From Pigoraptor chileana (Eukaryota > Opisthokonta > Filasterea): a stretch of 31,597 nt of DNA. Position 1 is the first letter of the stretch. Each line of letters starts with the position of its first letter. Shown here one piece after another: positions 22,152-31,528 of this stretch. Below the pieces are notes generated by a model that was given only the letters and a program-made list of their open reading frames with translations, did no database searches and was not told the DNA's origin. Position numbers and translations under genes: made by a program. The stretch spans positions 1-31,597 of the forward strand of contig CALSCR010001678.1 of assembly GCA_943704495.1 (NCBI GenBank), written 5' to 3'.

Positions 22152-22718
22152 ATATAACAACATAGTCCCTCACTCAGTCAACGTATACAATGCGGATCCT
22201 GTATGACCTCTGACAAGTCGCTCTCTATTCAGACACGGTTAGACGGATTTGACCTGTCAAATATTTCTAAATCGGTCCTACCAGGCAGTTCAAATACTGT
22301 TCTAATATGGCAATTCTGATCGCAGGTCTGACCCTCCGGGTACGTACAAAATCCGCAATTTAGAAAAATTTAGAACTGGCCCGCCGAGTATGGACTTTGG
22401 AGATGACGTCCATCAACCACCATCACCAAATCGGGTCATTGGACTAAATTTTAGTCCAACATATAGCCATCGGGAGCAGCCAAATTTTGGAGGCCACGCT
22501 TGACTAAAAAATACAAAAATAGATTTTGGGACATAATCAACCCTTTGGAAATTATAATATCAAAATGAATTTCGGAGACCCTTGGTTGCAACGACAGTAC
22601 CCCTGGTTGCAACAGATTACAATTTCAACCATTTTGCGGGCGCATTGTGGAGGCTAGGGTTAGGGTAGGGCTGCACACACGTGCAAGGTGTCATGTTACC
22701 CAGGCACACACTCATTCC
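22142..22718. other. Region between the PWWP gene and the inverted-repeat element
   Basis: These 577 bp are AT-rich and hold no recognisable gene. A perfect 10-bp inverted repeat, TTGGACTAAA then TTTAGTCCAA, lies at 22439-22459 with a one-base spacer. Two copies of TGGTTGCAAC occur near 22583-22617. A short telomere-like CTAGGGTTAGGGTAGGG lies at 22654-22670. The promoter of the PWWP gene should be here, but no motif stands out. Confidence 0.6.
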
Positions 22719-22768
22719 GGTGTTGTGTCCTGGAGAAGTCTGGTGTCCCGGGGATCCCCCGGATGTCC
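22719..22768 (+). repeat. Left terminal inverted repeat of the integrase element
   Basis: This arm begins GGTGTTGTGTCCTGGAGAAG. It is identical to the right arm for 38 bp, then matches for 11 more after a single C/T difference. Confidence 0.9.
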
Positions 22769-23034
22769 CGGATGTCCGGGTCAGCCCGGAGATCCAAAGC
22801 CCTATAAATGGGTGCAAAAACACTGAAACGTTGCCGGTTCCGAACATTGCTTTATATAGAGAACATAATACGCAAACAAAGCTACAAATAGAGCTCCAAA
22901 AATAGCCTGAGCGTGAGAGGTGACAGGGGGGACGGATCATGGCTCAACCGGATCTAGATTGTGTGCACTGACCATGAAAGTAGTATAATGCACTGAATGG
23001 TAAAGTATATCCGAGTCTCACAGCTGCAACATAT

Positions 23035-24584
23035 CTAGTCCTTGTTGTCACATGCGGGCATCCTTGAATGGCAGTTGCTGTTGCAGCGAATATTACTCTT
23101 GAAGCAGACACAACGCCGAGTCTTGCATCCGCCGGCCCGGCACGCGCAGAATGCAGGAGCTGCAGCCCCGGGGTGAACCCGTTGTGCAAATGCATTGCAG
23201 GCTCCCGCAAGGGAGATTGGCGCGGTTGGAATGGCATCATTGGCAGGTGAGAGCTCCATGTAGTTGCCCTTGTGAAGCCCAACGAGGGCATCTGGAGTGT
23301 AGATGCGGTCGAGCGTGCCCCACTCGGAAAGGAGCGTGTACAAATTCATCCGTGGGATGTTAACAACCCGGCAGGGAAGAATCTGAGCTCGCAGGTGTCC
23401 ACGAAGGTCCGCACGAACGGCAACCCCGACAATATTGCCCAGTTTGTACGTCGGTATTGGCTTACGCTTTGAATTGAAATAGCGTTCCATCTGTGCAACG
23501 GATGTGTGTGTCACACACACAGTGATTAGTGATAAATTGACAAGAAAATAGAGATCTCAAAGCAGAAGACAATTCAAACTCGGTAGGTTTGCAATGTACA
23601 TACCGTTGTCACTCTGCAGAATGCTCGGTGCGCCAAACATGTCGAACTGCTTCTCGAGGTGGTCTGCAACACCCTGTGCCTCCCTTGTTTCAAGTGCATA
23701 CAGCCACGTAAAGCGTGTAAAATGGTCGCGTACAGTGAAGACATACTTGAAGTTACCGTCCGGTGTCGCGGCCAGGTTGATCAGATCGATCTGAATACGG
23801 TCAAGGTAAGCATCGGTCCGAATTGGCTTGAGCATGCCTCTCGCAGCAACAGGACGGCCCTTTTCAGGGCAGGTCCGACAAAGGCTGGTGAAGAGCTCCA
23901 CCACCTTCCGTGGAATGTAAAGTTTCTTTTGCATAACTGAAAGGCACAAAGTGTTCAAATTGGCAATGTCACCATACTCAGTCAATGAAGTGAAGCATGT
24001 ATCAAATGCCAGTGACAATGATTAAAACACCATCATCCTAATTGCACAGCAATCACTCAGCCAGGTACATACCATGCTTTTCGTTTTCCTACTGCCGAAG
24101 TGATCAACATCCTTGTGATGGATCTCGCACAGTATGTCGTAGATTGCGCTTGCACGAGGGATACGCAGGTCATAGGCACCCACACCATTGTGGATAGTGC
24201 CATTTGCTATAGCCACAGGACCGAGCCGCTTCATCTGCCATAATTAAATAGCATGCAGCATGACAGATGAAGACACATTCAGCAAGATGAAAGACACATT
24301 CAGTAAACACACACAATAGCCATTTACTGACAACTGCATCCAAGCATACTCACCTTCTCTCCTGGAAGCTTGAAGATGATGTCCTCCACCTGTCCATGCG
24401 TCCCCGCCGCCTGGAGATAGCAGGTGGTTGTAATGTGGGCAATCTCGTGGGGCTTGACGAAGGCGGGCAGCTCAATCTCCACATCTTCATCGAGTCGACA
24501 CCTCAGTTGCACAATCCTCTCAGCATTGACAGGCTGGGTATCGGCAGCGAGTTTAAGCATGTTTTGAACCTTAGCACGCTTCAA
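23035..24584 (-). pseudogene. Integrase/transposase-like coding blocks of the element
   Basis: Four separated minus-strand blocks show family resemblance: about 24584-24354, 24234-24062, 23935-23605 and 23490-23035. The second has an HH pair in the context CEIHHKDVDHFG and the third begins with CRTC, together like the zinc-binding HHCC region of integrases. The third continues into an integrase core with IQIDLINL and PSILQSDNG, carrying two acidic positions of the DDE triad. The last ends in a cysteine-rich tail (FCACRAGGCKTRRCVC) like the CXC-type tail I recall in KRBA2-like transposases. Block edges often carry GT and AG signals, so some gaps may be introns, but the core looks incomplete. 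I regard it as probably broken and have not assembled it. It could instead be a host gene derived from such a transposase. Confidence 0.75.
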
Positions 24585-25010
24585 AATGCGGACACAAGTG
24601 TCATACTTTGCATTGGAGAAGACATGTTGCTTTTCTGACCCACAATGAGTAAATGCAGCGCAGCATTGAACTCATCCCGACTAACACTGACCACCATTGT
24701 TGTGAGTTGACAAACACAAGGCCAGACAACAAAATGTGAAAGATGTGAAGTCAGGAATATGAACAGTAGCAATTGTGTAGTTGTTTTACCCACTCTGAGC
24801 CAGGTTTTTTGTTGGGGCTCATTTTTCGCGCCCTTTTCTCCCGCCCAGATCTTCAAGGCGCCATTTTGCCCGCCATTTTGCCACCATGGTTATGCGCAAT
24901 TGACCCTTTTATAGAGCTGCATAAACGTTGAGGCGTATTTAAAGACAGAATTGAAACGAAATGGTCCAAGAAGGTCAAGACGGTTGTGTTTTTGAGAGGG
25001 AATGTCTCCC

Positions 25011-25080
25011 GGACATCCGGGACATCCGGGGGATCTCCGGGACATCCGGGGGATCTCCAGGACATCCGGGAGATCCCCGG
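25011..25080. repeat. 20-bp subterminal tandem repeats
   Basis: Three consecutive 20-bp units at 25021-25040, 25041-25060 and 25061-25080 share the pattern GACATCCGGGGGATCTCCGG with one to two changes. A partial unit precedes them at 25011-25020. The left end carries a shorter version at about 22757-22797. Subterminal repeats of this kind are often transposase-binding sites, but binding here is inference. Confidence 0.88.
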
Positions 25081-25109
25081 GACACCAGACTTCTCCAGGA
25101 CACAACACC
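25060..25109 (-). repeat. Right terminal inverted repeat of the integrase element
   Basis: The reverse complement of this arm begins GGTGTTGTGTCCTGGAGAAG at 25109 and mirrors 22719-22768. The inner end merges with the 20-bp subterminal repeats. Confidence 0.9.
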
Positions 25110-25395
25110 CCTGTCCTCATAGACACTTCATACAAAATTAATAAATTCACGTAACCTCAGTCGAGTAAACAAACCCTTCAGTATGGGATTGTATGGGCCG
25201 ACCTCTCTTCTTGTATGGGTGTTGTACCGAGCGCACTGAACCGATCGGTTGAAGAGTGAGTGTCGATGTGACTTGGAAAAATTAAAAGGCCGATGATGAT
25301 TGAGAAATAGTCGCACGGTGGCAGTTGAGGTGCGCCATTAATTCCTGCTGGTCGAGTGCCGTGGTCGGCTGCTGCCCGTCTCCGGCGTTGCCATC
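25110..25395. other. Upstream region of the giant membrane-protein gene
   Basis: These 286 bp lie between the right end of the inverted-repeat element and the ATG at 25396. The promoter of the membrane-protein gene must be here or inside the element. A small palindrome, ACCGATCGGT, sits near 25240-25250. No TATA box is convincing. Confidence 0.45.
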
Positions 25396-28300
25396 ATGAT
25401 GATGCAGACTTGGGCGCTGGCCCAGGCCCCGCTGCTGTCGCCGCTCTCACTTCTGCTGTGTCTGCTCTTCACACTCAGCCTGATCGTGGATCAGCTGCTT
25501 CCGTTTGCGTCGGCCTCTGTCTCGCTGTGTCTGCATGACGCACACGCCTGCTCCATCAGCGATACTGGCGGCTTGGAATGCTGGGCGCAGACGGCGTACG
25601 GACCTTCGAAGCTGCAGCCGCCGGGCTCGGATCTGCTGAGTGTGGGCGCGGTGAGCTGCGGCGCCGATGGTCTCGTCTGTGCTCTGCAACACGCGCAGGC
25701 CGCTTATCGCACCGGGCCGCTTCCAGGAAGCGCGACGCTCTCGGCTCGCGCATCGAACGGTCGTTGCTGGAACGTAAGCGCGGTACCAGCGGCGCTTGGT
25801 TTCGTTTCGGGCGTTGCGAGCGGCTGGGAGCGCGGTGTGGATGTTTCAGCGCGGCTGTTGCCGAGCGATTTCTGGAGCGACGCGCCAGCGCAGCCCACCT
25901 CCGACCAGCTGATGCATCTCGCCATCGGCCGCCGCGCTGCGTGCGGCGTGCGGGCAAGCAACGGCTCGCTAGCGTGCTGGCCGCTGTCTGGCAGCGCGCG
26001 CGCCCGCATCGTGGAGCTGCCCGCCATGCTGCTCGCCAGCCAGAGCGCCACGGTCGCCCACATCGCCATGAGCCCCTACGCCTACGACAGCCGCGCCGGC
26101 GACGTTCTGTGTACACTGGACTCAGCCGACGCGCTCCACTGCGTCACCATTGGTCTCCGCGCCACTGCGCCTCCCGCCATCCGCCCCTTGCCGCTGCCCG
26201 GCGCGTTTGTGGATGGCGCGCCCGCTCCGCCGAGCAGCGGCTACGCTTATGTCAGCGTCGGCAACGACGTAGTGTGCGCGCTGTCGCTGCTCGCCTCGTT
26301 GGAGTGCTGGGCGCGCTCCTCAGTCGGCTATGTGGCCTTCGCGCCGGCGGCAGCGGATTGGTCAGGAGGCACCGCGCCAGCTTTCGGCGAGCTGTTCATC
26401 TCGCTCAGCTGCGGTGCTGGCAGCTGCTGCGTCGTGACCGTGACGGGAGGCGACGTACGCTGCTTCCGCACCGCTTCCGCGTCTGCCTCTGATTCCGGAT
26501 CGGCGGCGCCACTGTTTGACTTGCAGCGCGTGCTCACCGACGAAAGCGAGGGCGAGCCCCTCGGTACCCGACGCTTCATCGCTGTCGCCAGCGGCAGAGC
26601 CGCGCTCCTTGCCATCGATTCGACGGGCCGTCTCTCCGCCTACGGCTCCTTTCTTCGCATCGGGGCGGGCAAAGCGGAGGGAGAGCGTTGGCTGCCGCAT
26701 GCGACCGACTACGCTGCGGCGCCGACAACCGCCGCGATCGTCCTCACGGACTACAATCCGCTGTATACCAGCGAGTCAGTTCACTGCGCCTTCATACTCA
26801 GCTGGGACTCCTCGGTGCAAGTGCTCTTCCAGCGCCTTGACAGCGCCGCGCATCTGGAGTCGCGCGTGCAGCCGCTGCGCACCGGCAGCGACCCTGCGGC
26901 CTCGTACGCTCTCGACGCCGGCGATGCGGTCACGGCGCGCGTGCTCGCCATTGACGCACTCTATGATTCCGATGCGCTCGTTGTCTGCTGGATCGAGGCG
27001 CCGCGGCGCAGCCTGCAGTGCAATCCGCCGCTGCGCGACATCTCGCGGTACGGCGTGCAGCAGCTTGCGTTCAACGGCGGCGCCTTTTCTGATCTGTGCT
27101 GGCTGATCGCCCCGGCTGAGCTGGCAGGCGCCCATCCCGCGCTTGAGTGCATCGCTTTCGGCATAGGGCGCCGCACCACAGCGCCGCAGTACTGGCTGGA
27201 TTTTAATTCCACATACGGCGGCGAGCGCGGGTGGGCGTCGTTCAGCGTGTTCGACGGCGCGATTTGCGCGCTGCACGCCAACGGCAGCGCGTTCTGCAGC
27301 GGCGCCCATTACCTATACTCCGTGTCGCGGCTCAACCGCGATTACGATACTCTCAAAGTTCCCGTGCGTTTCCCTGTCTCCCCGGCGCAGCGCTTCGCCT
27401 CGCTCGTTGGCGCCTGCGAGGTGGGTGTGTGCGGCGTGCTGCTCAACGGCACGCTCTCCTGCGCCCTGCCGCTGCCGCCCACTAACGCCACTGAGGACTA
27501 CGCCAATTGGTACTCGTTTGCTTACCATCAGCTCAACCACGCGCTGTGGCCCGGCGTGCAGAACGCGCTGCGCCTTCGCCCTTTCATGGGCGGGCTGGGC
27601 GTGCTGCGCTCGTCCGGGCGGCTGTGGCCGCTGGGGATCGTCACCCAGCCCAGCAGCAGCGTCGACGTCGCGTCGCTGTGGTTCAGCAGATTCGCCGTCG
27701 CCGACGTCGCCGCATCGGCTGGAACGTACACGGTCCATCCGTTTTGCGCGCTGACTCCGCAAGGCACGGTGCACTGCGCTTCATCAGCGCCCACGCTGTC
27801 GCCGGGGACGACGGTCCTGCTGCTGCCGGAGCGCGCGGTGGAGGAGGTTGCGTGGGGATGGGGATTGCTGTGCTATCGCCTGGCGACCAACGCCGCGGTG
27901 CTCGACAGCGATGGCGGGCTGCTGGATATCCTGGGCGGTCGCGTGCGGTGCGTCACCGACGACAACAAGTCGCCAAAGTACGTGAGCGCGGACATGGTCA
28001 ACGTGCCGCGTCAGCCGCTGCGCGCCTTCGCCATCGCCGACGACTTCGCGCTGGGAATTACGTTCGCTGGCGTCGGAGTCGCATGGGGAAGCGTGGCCCT
28101 GCCGCCGCTCATCGCCGCTCAGCCTGCCCTTGCAGTGGCGTGCTACCAGTCTGTGTGCTGCTTGCTCCTCTCGGACTCAACTGTCGCCTGCGTCTCTGCG
28201 CCCGGCGTTAACCTTCCCTTCAACACCTCTGACATTGGCTCGGGCGTCCAGCGCATGGCATTCAACTGCAACACCGCGTGCTTTTTCTACCACGATCTGA

Positions 28301-31146
28301 ATCTCGCCACGGCAACGTCTGCGTCGAGCTCGGGGCTGCAACAGCGCAAGCGCTGCTTTTTCATCGGAATCGAGAGCGCCGCGCTCTCTGCAGTCGATTT
28401 CGTCGCGCTGAGCTGCGGCTCGCTCGGCGTGTGCGTGACGCTGCGAAACGGCTCCGCGAGCTGTGTCAGCAGCGAAGACAACGCGCAAGATTACACGCCG
28501 TTCCTACTTTTCCGTGGCGAGCGCGTCGGGCCAATGATTGCGCAGGCTCTCTCCTTCCCGCTCATCTGCGTCGCTGCTTGGCCCAGCGCCGCGCTGCGCT
28601 GCTCCAATGGAAGCGCTGAGCTCGCAATAGACCAGCTGCTGCCCGCCTCGTTCAACTCGAGTGCGCCTGTCGCGAGCCTCACTGGGCACGACGGGCTGTG
28701 CATCGTCTTCCGCAATGGGCGCGCTCACTGCATCACGCACAGCTATGCGCTCGGCACCATCAACCGCACGCTCGATTTCGTTAGCGCCGACGCCGACGCC
28801 ACCTCAGCGACGATGGCGATCCTGCGCTCTGGAGTGGGAATTTTGCATGGCAGCGCTCGCGGCCAGTTCGCATCAGGCTTGGAGCGGGGGCGATGCGAGC
28901 GCGGCGTCGCTGACGTGGTAGGAGCGGCGAGCGCGCTGTGCCTGCAGCCCTGCTCGGCTGGCCGCTTCATTCGCTCTGCGGTGCCGCTTCCGCCCTCTGA
29001 GGATGACTGGCTCGAGGCGTCGGCAGCGACGCTGTGCTCACAGCTCTGTCCGCCCGGCGCTGCCTGCCCGCCGTTCTCGCCTCCCGCGGCTTGCCTGCCA
29101 GGTCGCTTCCGCGGCGCAGACATGCTAGCCTGCACGAATTGCTTCGTTGGCACCTACGCGCTCCGAAACGGCAGCACGCACTGCAACTCCTGCTCTCGTG
29201 TCGCCGGCGTGGACTGCAGCGACGGCGCAGTGAGAATTCTCGCCGGCTATTTCGTTCAAAGCGCTGCGGACGGCGCGCTGCAGTCGTTCCTCTGCTCGTC
29301 CGACAACTGCGTCGGCGGCAGCGTCCTCGTCGCCCCCGACGGCAGCGTGCGCTTCCAGCAGTGCGCCACCGGCCATCTGCAGGACGACAACCCGCTCTGC
29401 GCGGCGTTCTGCGAGCCCGGATACCAGCGCTGGCGCGGCGTGTGCGCGCGCTGCGACGGCGTCAGCGCGGTGCGGCTGCTGGCGCTGCTCGCGGCGCTGT
29501 TCGTCTTCGCCCGCTTCATGCACTTCACCTCTCGCTCCTCCGACGGCTCTTTTGGCGTGTTTCTGTACTACGCGCAGACGGCGCTGCTGCTGGGTGGGCG
29601 CGCGTCGCGTTGGAGCGGCTGGCTGCAGTGGCTCAACTTCTCGCTCGGCGATATGCCGGGCGTCGGGGGCGAGAGCCGATGCATCGCGCCTGTCTCGCCC
29701 CTCGTCAGCCTACTCAGCGGACTGCTCATCGTGCTCGCCTGCTTCGTGTTCTTGTGGGCGATCGCCCTCAATCATTGGCTGTGGACGCGATGCGCACCGC
29801 CGCTGCCGCCCCCTGCGGACAGCGCCGAGCCCAGTACGCCTCCCTCCCGCTGCTCCTGCCCTTGCTCCTGCTTAGACTGCCAGCGCTGTCTGCGCGGTCT
29901 GTGCACCAGCATGCGCGCTGCCATGCGGCGCGTGCATGTTTGGATGGGTAGCGAGCCGTTCTCGGCGGCGGAGTATGCACGAACTTCGCTTGCGCTTGCG
30001 CTGGTTTCCTACTCGCAGGTGTGCGGCGTGGTGCTGAGCTGGCTGCAGTGCGTCCCCGCGCCAGACGGCGGGGAGCGCGTGTTCAGCGAGGCGAGCATTC
30101 GCTGCGACTCGGCGGCGTACCAGCGCTTCCTTCCTGTGGTGCTGGTGCTGCTGCTGCTCGTCGTGGTCGGGATGCCAGTGGCGCTCGCGCTCTTCCTCTT
30201 TCGCTATCGCCACGCCATTCGAGCGCAGCTGCCGCTGTGGCACCGCTTCAAATTCCATCAGCTCGTGCTTAAAAGAATACGAGAAATCGAAGCGGAAACG
30301 GAGGCAGAGAGGAGGCTCGAGCGCGGCGAGATCGCGCTCGTTGAGACGCCGTCCGCCTCCCGCCGCTCGTCGGAATCTCAGCAGCGTCCGGAGCCGCGTT
30401 ATCCCCGTCTCCGAGATGCCGCCGCACACTTCGCCATTACACAGCCGCTCCTCCAAGCAGCCGAACCGTTCGACCTCTGGGACAGTGGCTCTGATACTTC
30501 GCCAGCGCCAGCGCCAGTGCCAGCGCCAGCGCCAGCAGCAGCTGCAGCCGCGTCTCCAGGAGCCAGCCGCCAGACGCATCCCTCCTTTGCCGTGGACCTG
30601 GGCATGCATTTGCACCAGTGGCCTCCGGTCCCATTGGCTGCTTCGGAATCCGATTCTGTGTCGGCGTCGTCGTCCGCTGACGAGTCAGACTCCGAGCCGG
30701 CTTACCTGTCAGGCACGTTTTTCGTCCGCTGGTCTGTGCTCTTCGACCCGTACCGCGCGGCGTGCTTTTATTTCCACGTCGCGATTCTGCTGCGCCGCAC
30801 ACTCACCAGCGTCCTCCTCTCAACGCTCTTCCGCAACCCGCGCGAGGCTTACCTCGGCATTGGAGCGCTGCATGGCGTCGCGCTTGCGCTGCATCTAACG
30901 CTGACGCCCTTCTCGGAGGCGCTCGTCAACGCGGCGGAGACGGCGTCGCTGTCGATGGTCATCGCGCTCGCCGCGCTGCTCGCCGCCTACAGCGGACCCG
31001 ATCTGGTTGCGCCGCTGCCAGAGTCAGTGCAGCTGCTCTTCTCTTCAGTCCTGCTCCTCCTCTCACTCGCGCTCATTGCCGTCTTCTTTATCGCGCGAGC
31101 TCGAACCAAGCACGCCGTCCAAGCGGCCGCCACGCAATTGAATTGA
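25396..31146 (+). CDS. Giant RCC1-repeat, cysteine-rich, multi-span membrane protein (intronless)
   Basis: One uninterrupted frame encodes 1916 residues from the ATG at 25396 (three ATGs in a row) to TGA. Residues 10-36 form a signal peptide or signal anchor. Residues about 40-1170 hold roughly 16-18 repeats built on a Cys-x-hydrophobic pattern with a later G-x-x-x-C, for example VSVGNDVVCALSLLASLECW, typical of RCC1-like propeller blades. A cysteine-rich segment at about 1190-1350 (CTNCFVGTYALRNGSTHCNS) resembles TNFR/GCC2-GCC3 repeats. About nine hydrophobic spans follow, near 1356, 1385, 1435, 1530, 1578, 1787, 1817, 1846 and 1878, with a long loop at 1603-1785 carrying an Ala-Pro repeat and acidic Ser runs. 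This order fits a large surface receptor or sensor of a kind seen in free-living protists; ligand and function are unknown. High GC and lack of introns set it apart from its neighbours. Confidence 0.85.
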   Translation: MMMQTWALAQAPLLSPLSLLLCLLFTLSLIVDQLLPFASASVSLCLHDAHACSISDTGGLECWAQTAYGPSKLQPPGSDLLSVGAVSCGADGLVCALQHAQAAYRTGPLPGSATLSARASNGRCWNVSAVPAALGFVSGVASGWERGVDVSARLLPSDFWSDAPAQPTSDQLMHLAIGRRAACGVRASNGSLACWPLSGSARARIVELPAMLLASQSATVAHIAMSPYAYDSRAGDVLCTLDSADALHCVTIGLRATAPPAIRPLPLPGAFVDGAPAPPSSGYAYVSVGNDVVCALSLLASLECWARSSVGYVAFAPAAADWSGGTAPAFGELFISLSCGAGSCCVVTVTGGDVRCFRTASASASDSGSAAPLFDLQRVLTDESEGEPLGTRRFIAVASGRAALLAIDSTGRLSAYGSFLRIGAGKAEGERWLPHATDYAAAPTTAAIVLTDYNPLYTSESVHCAFILSWDSSVQVLFQRLDSAAHLESRVQPLRTGSDPAASYALDAGDAVTARVLAIDALYDSDALVVCWIEAPRRSLQCNPPLRDISRYGVQQLAFNGGAFSDLCWLIAPAELAGAHPALECIAFGIGRRTTAPQYWLDFNSTYGGERGWASFSVFDGAICALHANGSAFCSGAHYLYSVSRLNRDYDTLKVPVRFPVSPAQRFASLVGACEVGVCGVLLNGTLSCALPLPPTNATEDYANWYSFAYHQLNHALWPGVQNALRLRPFMGGLGVLRSSGRLWPLGIVTQPSSSVDVASLWFSRFAVADVAASAGTYTVHPFCALTPQGTVHCASSAPTLSPGTTVLLLPERAVEEVAWGWGLLCYRLATNAAVLDSDGGLLDILGGRVRCVTDDNKSPKYVSADMVNVPRQPLRAFAIADDFALGITFAGVGVAWGSVALPPLIAAQPALAVACYQSVCCLLLSDSTVACVSAPGVNLPFNTSDIGSGVQRMAFNCNTACFFYHDLNLATATSASSSGLQQRKRCFFIGIESAALSAVDFVALSCGSLGVCVTLRNGSASCVSSEDNAQDYTPFLLFRGERVGPMIAQALSFPLICVAAWPSAALRCSNGSAELAIDQLLPASFNSSAPVASLTGHDGLCIVFRNGRAHCITHSYALGTINRTLDFVSADADATSATMAILRSGVGILHGSARGQFASGLERGRCERGVADVVGAASALCLQPCSAGRFIRSAVPLPPSEDDWLEASAATLCSQLCPPGAACPPFSPPAACLPGRFRGADMLACTNCFVGTYALRNGSTHCNSCSRVAGVDCSDGAVRILAGYFVQSAADGALQSFLCSSDNCVGGSVLVAPDGSVRFQQCATGHLQDDNPLCAAFCEPGYQRWRGVCARCDGVSAVRLLALLAALFVFARFMHFTSRSSDGSFGVFLYYAQTALLLGGRASRWSGWLQWLNFSLGDMPGVGGESRCIAPVSPLVSLLSGLLIVLACFVFLWAIALNHWLWTRCAPPLPPPADSAEPSTPPSRCSCPCSCLDCQRCLRGLCTSMRAAMRRVHVWMGSEPFSAAEYARTSLALALVSYSQVCGVVLSWLQCVPAPDGGERVFSEASIRCDSAAYQRFLPVVLVLLLLVVVGMPVALALFLFRYRHAIRAQLPLWHRFKFHQLVLKRIREIEAETEAERRLERGEIALVETPSASRRSSESQQRPEPRYPRLRDAAAHFAITQPLLQAAEPFDLWDSGSDTSPAPAPVPAPAPAAAAAASPGASRQTHPSFAVDLGMHLHQWPPVPLAASESDSVSASSSADESDSEPAYLSGTFFVRWSVLFDPYRAACFYFHVAILLRRTLTSVLLSTLFRNPREAYLGIGALHGVALALHLTLTPFSEALVNAAETASLSMVIALAALLAAYSGPDLVAPLPESVQLLFSSVLLLLSLALIAVFFIARARTKHAVQAAATQLN
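30502..30560 (+). repeat. Ala-Pro hexanucleotide repeat inside the membrane-protein gene
   Basis: Imperfect GCGCCA-type hexamers encode PAPAPVPAPAPAAAAAA in the long cytoplasmic-type loop. It is a low-complexity linker and likely length-variable. Confidence 0.85.
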
Positions 31147-31493
31147 ATGGCGGCGCCGCGCACGAGAGCCGTGCAAAGCTTTAGGCACGAGCCCGCTCAC
31201 TCAACTGGCCGAGCACAAGACACAGTCAGCCTCCACGAGCGGTCAAACAGCTGCGGCTGGCGCTGGTGTTGTTCGGTTCTTCGTTCACTTCAGCGTCACC
31301 CTGTAGGCGATATACGGCCGTGTGGAGCATGTCGAGCTCTGAAAATTCGTACGGCAGCAAACGGAAACATAGGGTTAGGGTTAGGGTTAGGATTAGGATT
31401 AGGATAGGGTTAGGGTTCAGGGGAACAACAATGTTTCAAAAGAAACAATGATTACTGAGTAGTGAAAGGCTGCTAGTGGTTGACGGCGTGACC

Positions 31494-31528
<35 letters not shown>

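Larger units (their letters stand above)
22719..25109 (-). mobile_element. Terminal-inverted-repeat element with integrase-like gene (Ginger-like)
   Basis: The 2391-bp element is bounded by inverted repeats at 22719-22768 and 25109-25060. They are identical over the outer 38 bp and match at 49 of 50. Inside the right end are 20-bp subterminal repeats. Between them, coding blocks on the minus strand resemble an integrase-core transposase of the kind found in Ginger-type DNA transposons and in host KRBA2/GIN-derived proteins. No clear target duplication is visible: CTCAT lies on both sides but at unequal distance from the ends. I see no long terminal repeats and no reverse transcriptase, which argues against an LTR retroelement. 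The coding part looks broken or incomplete. The near-perfect inverted repeats suggest recent activity or recent arrival. Confidence 0.8.

Noticed and set aside
22719-25109. LTR retroelement explanation for the integrase
   Set aside because: The ends are inverted rather than direct repeats, and no reverse transcriptase, protease or capsid-like sequence is visible.
22711-25120. CTCAT on both sides of the inverted-repeat element as a target-site duplication
   Set aside because: The copies sit at unequal distances from the inverted repeats (3 and 6 bp), so chance is as likely.
25447-30898. Many long open frames antisense to, or shifted from, the giant membrane-protein gene
   Set aside because: They are Arg/Ala-rich or low-complexity, show no family resemblance and arise from the high GC of the real frame.
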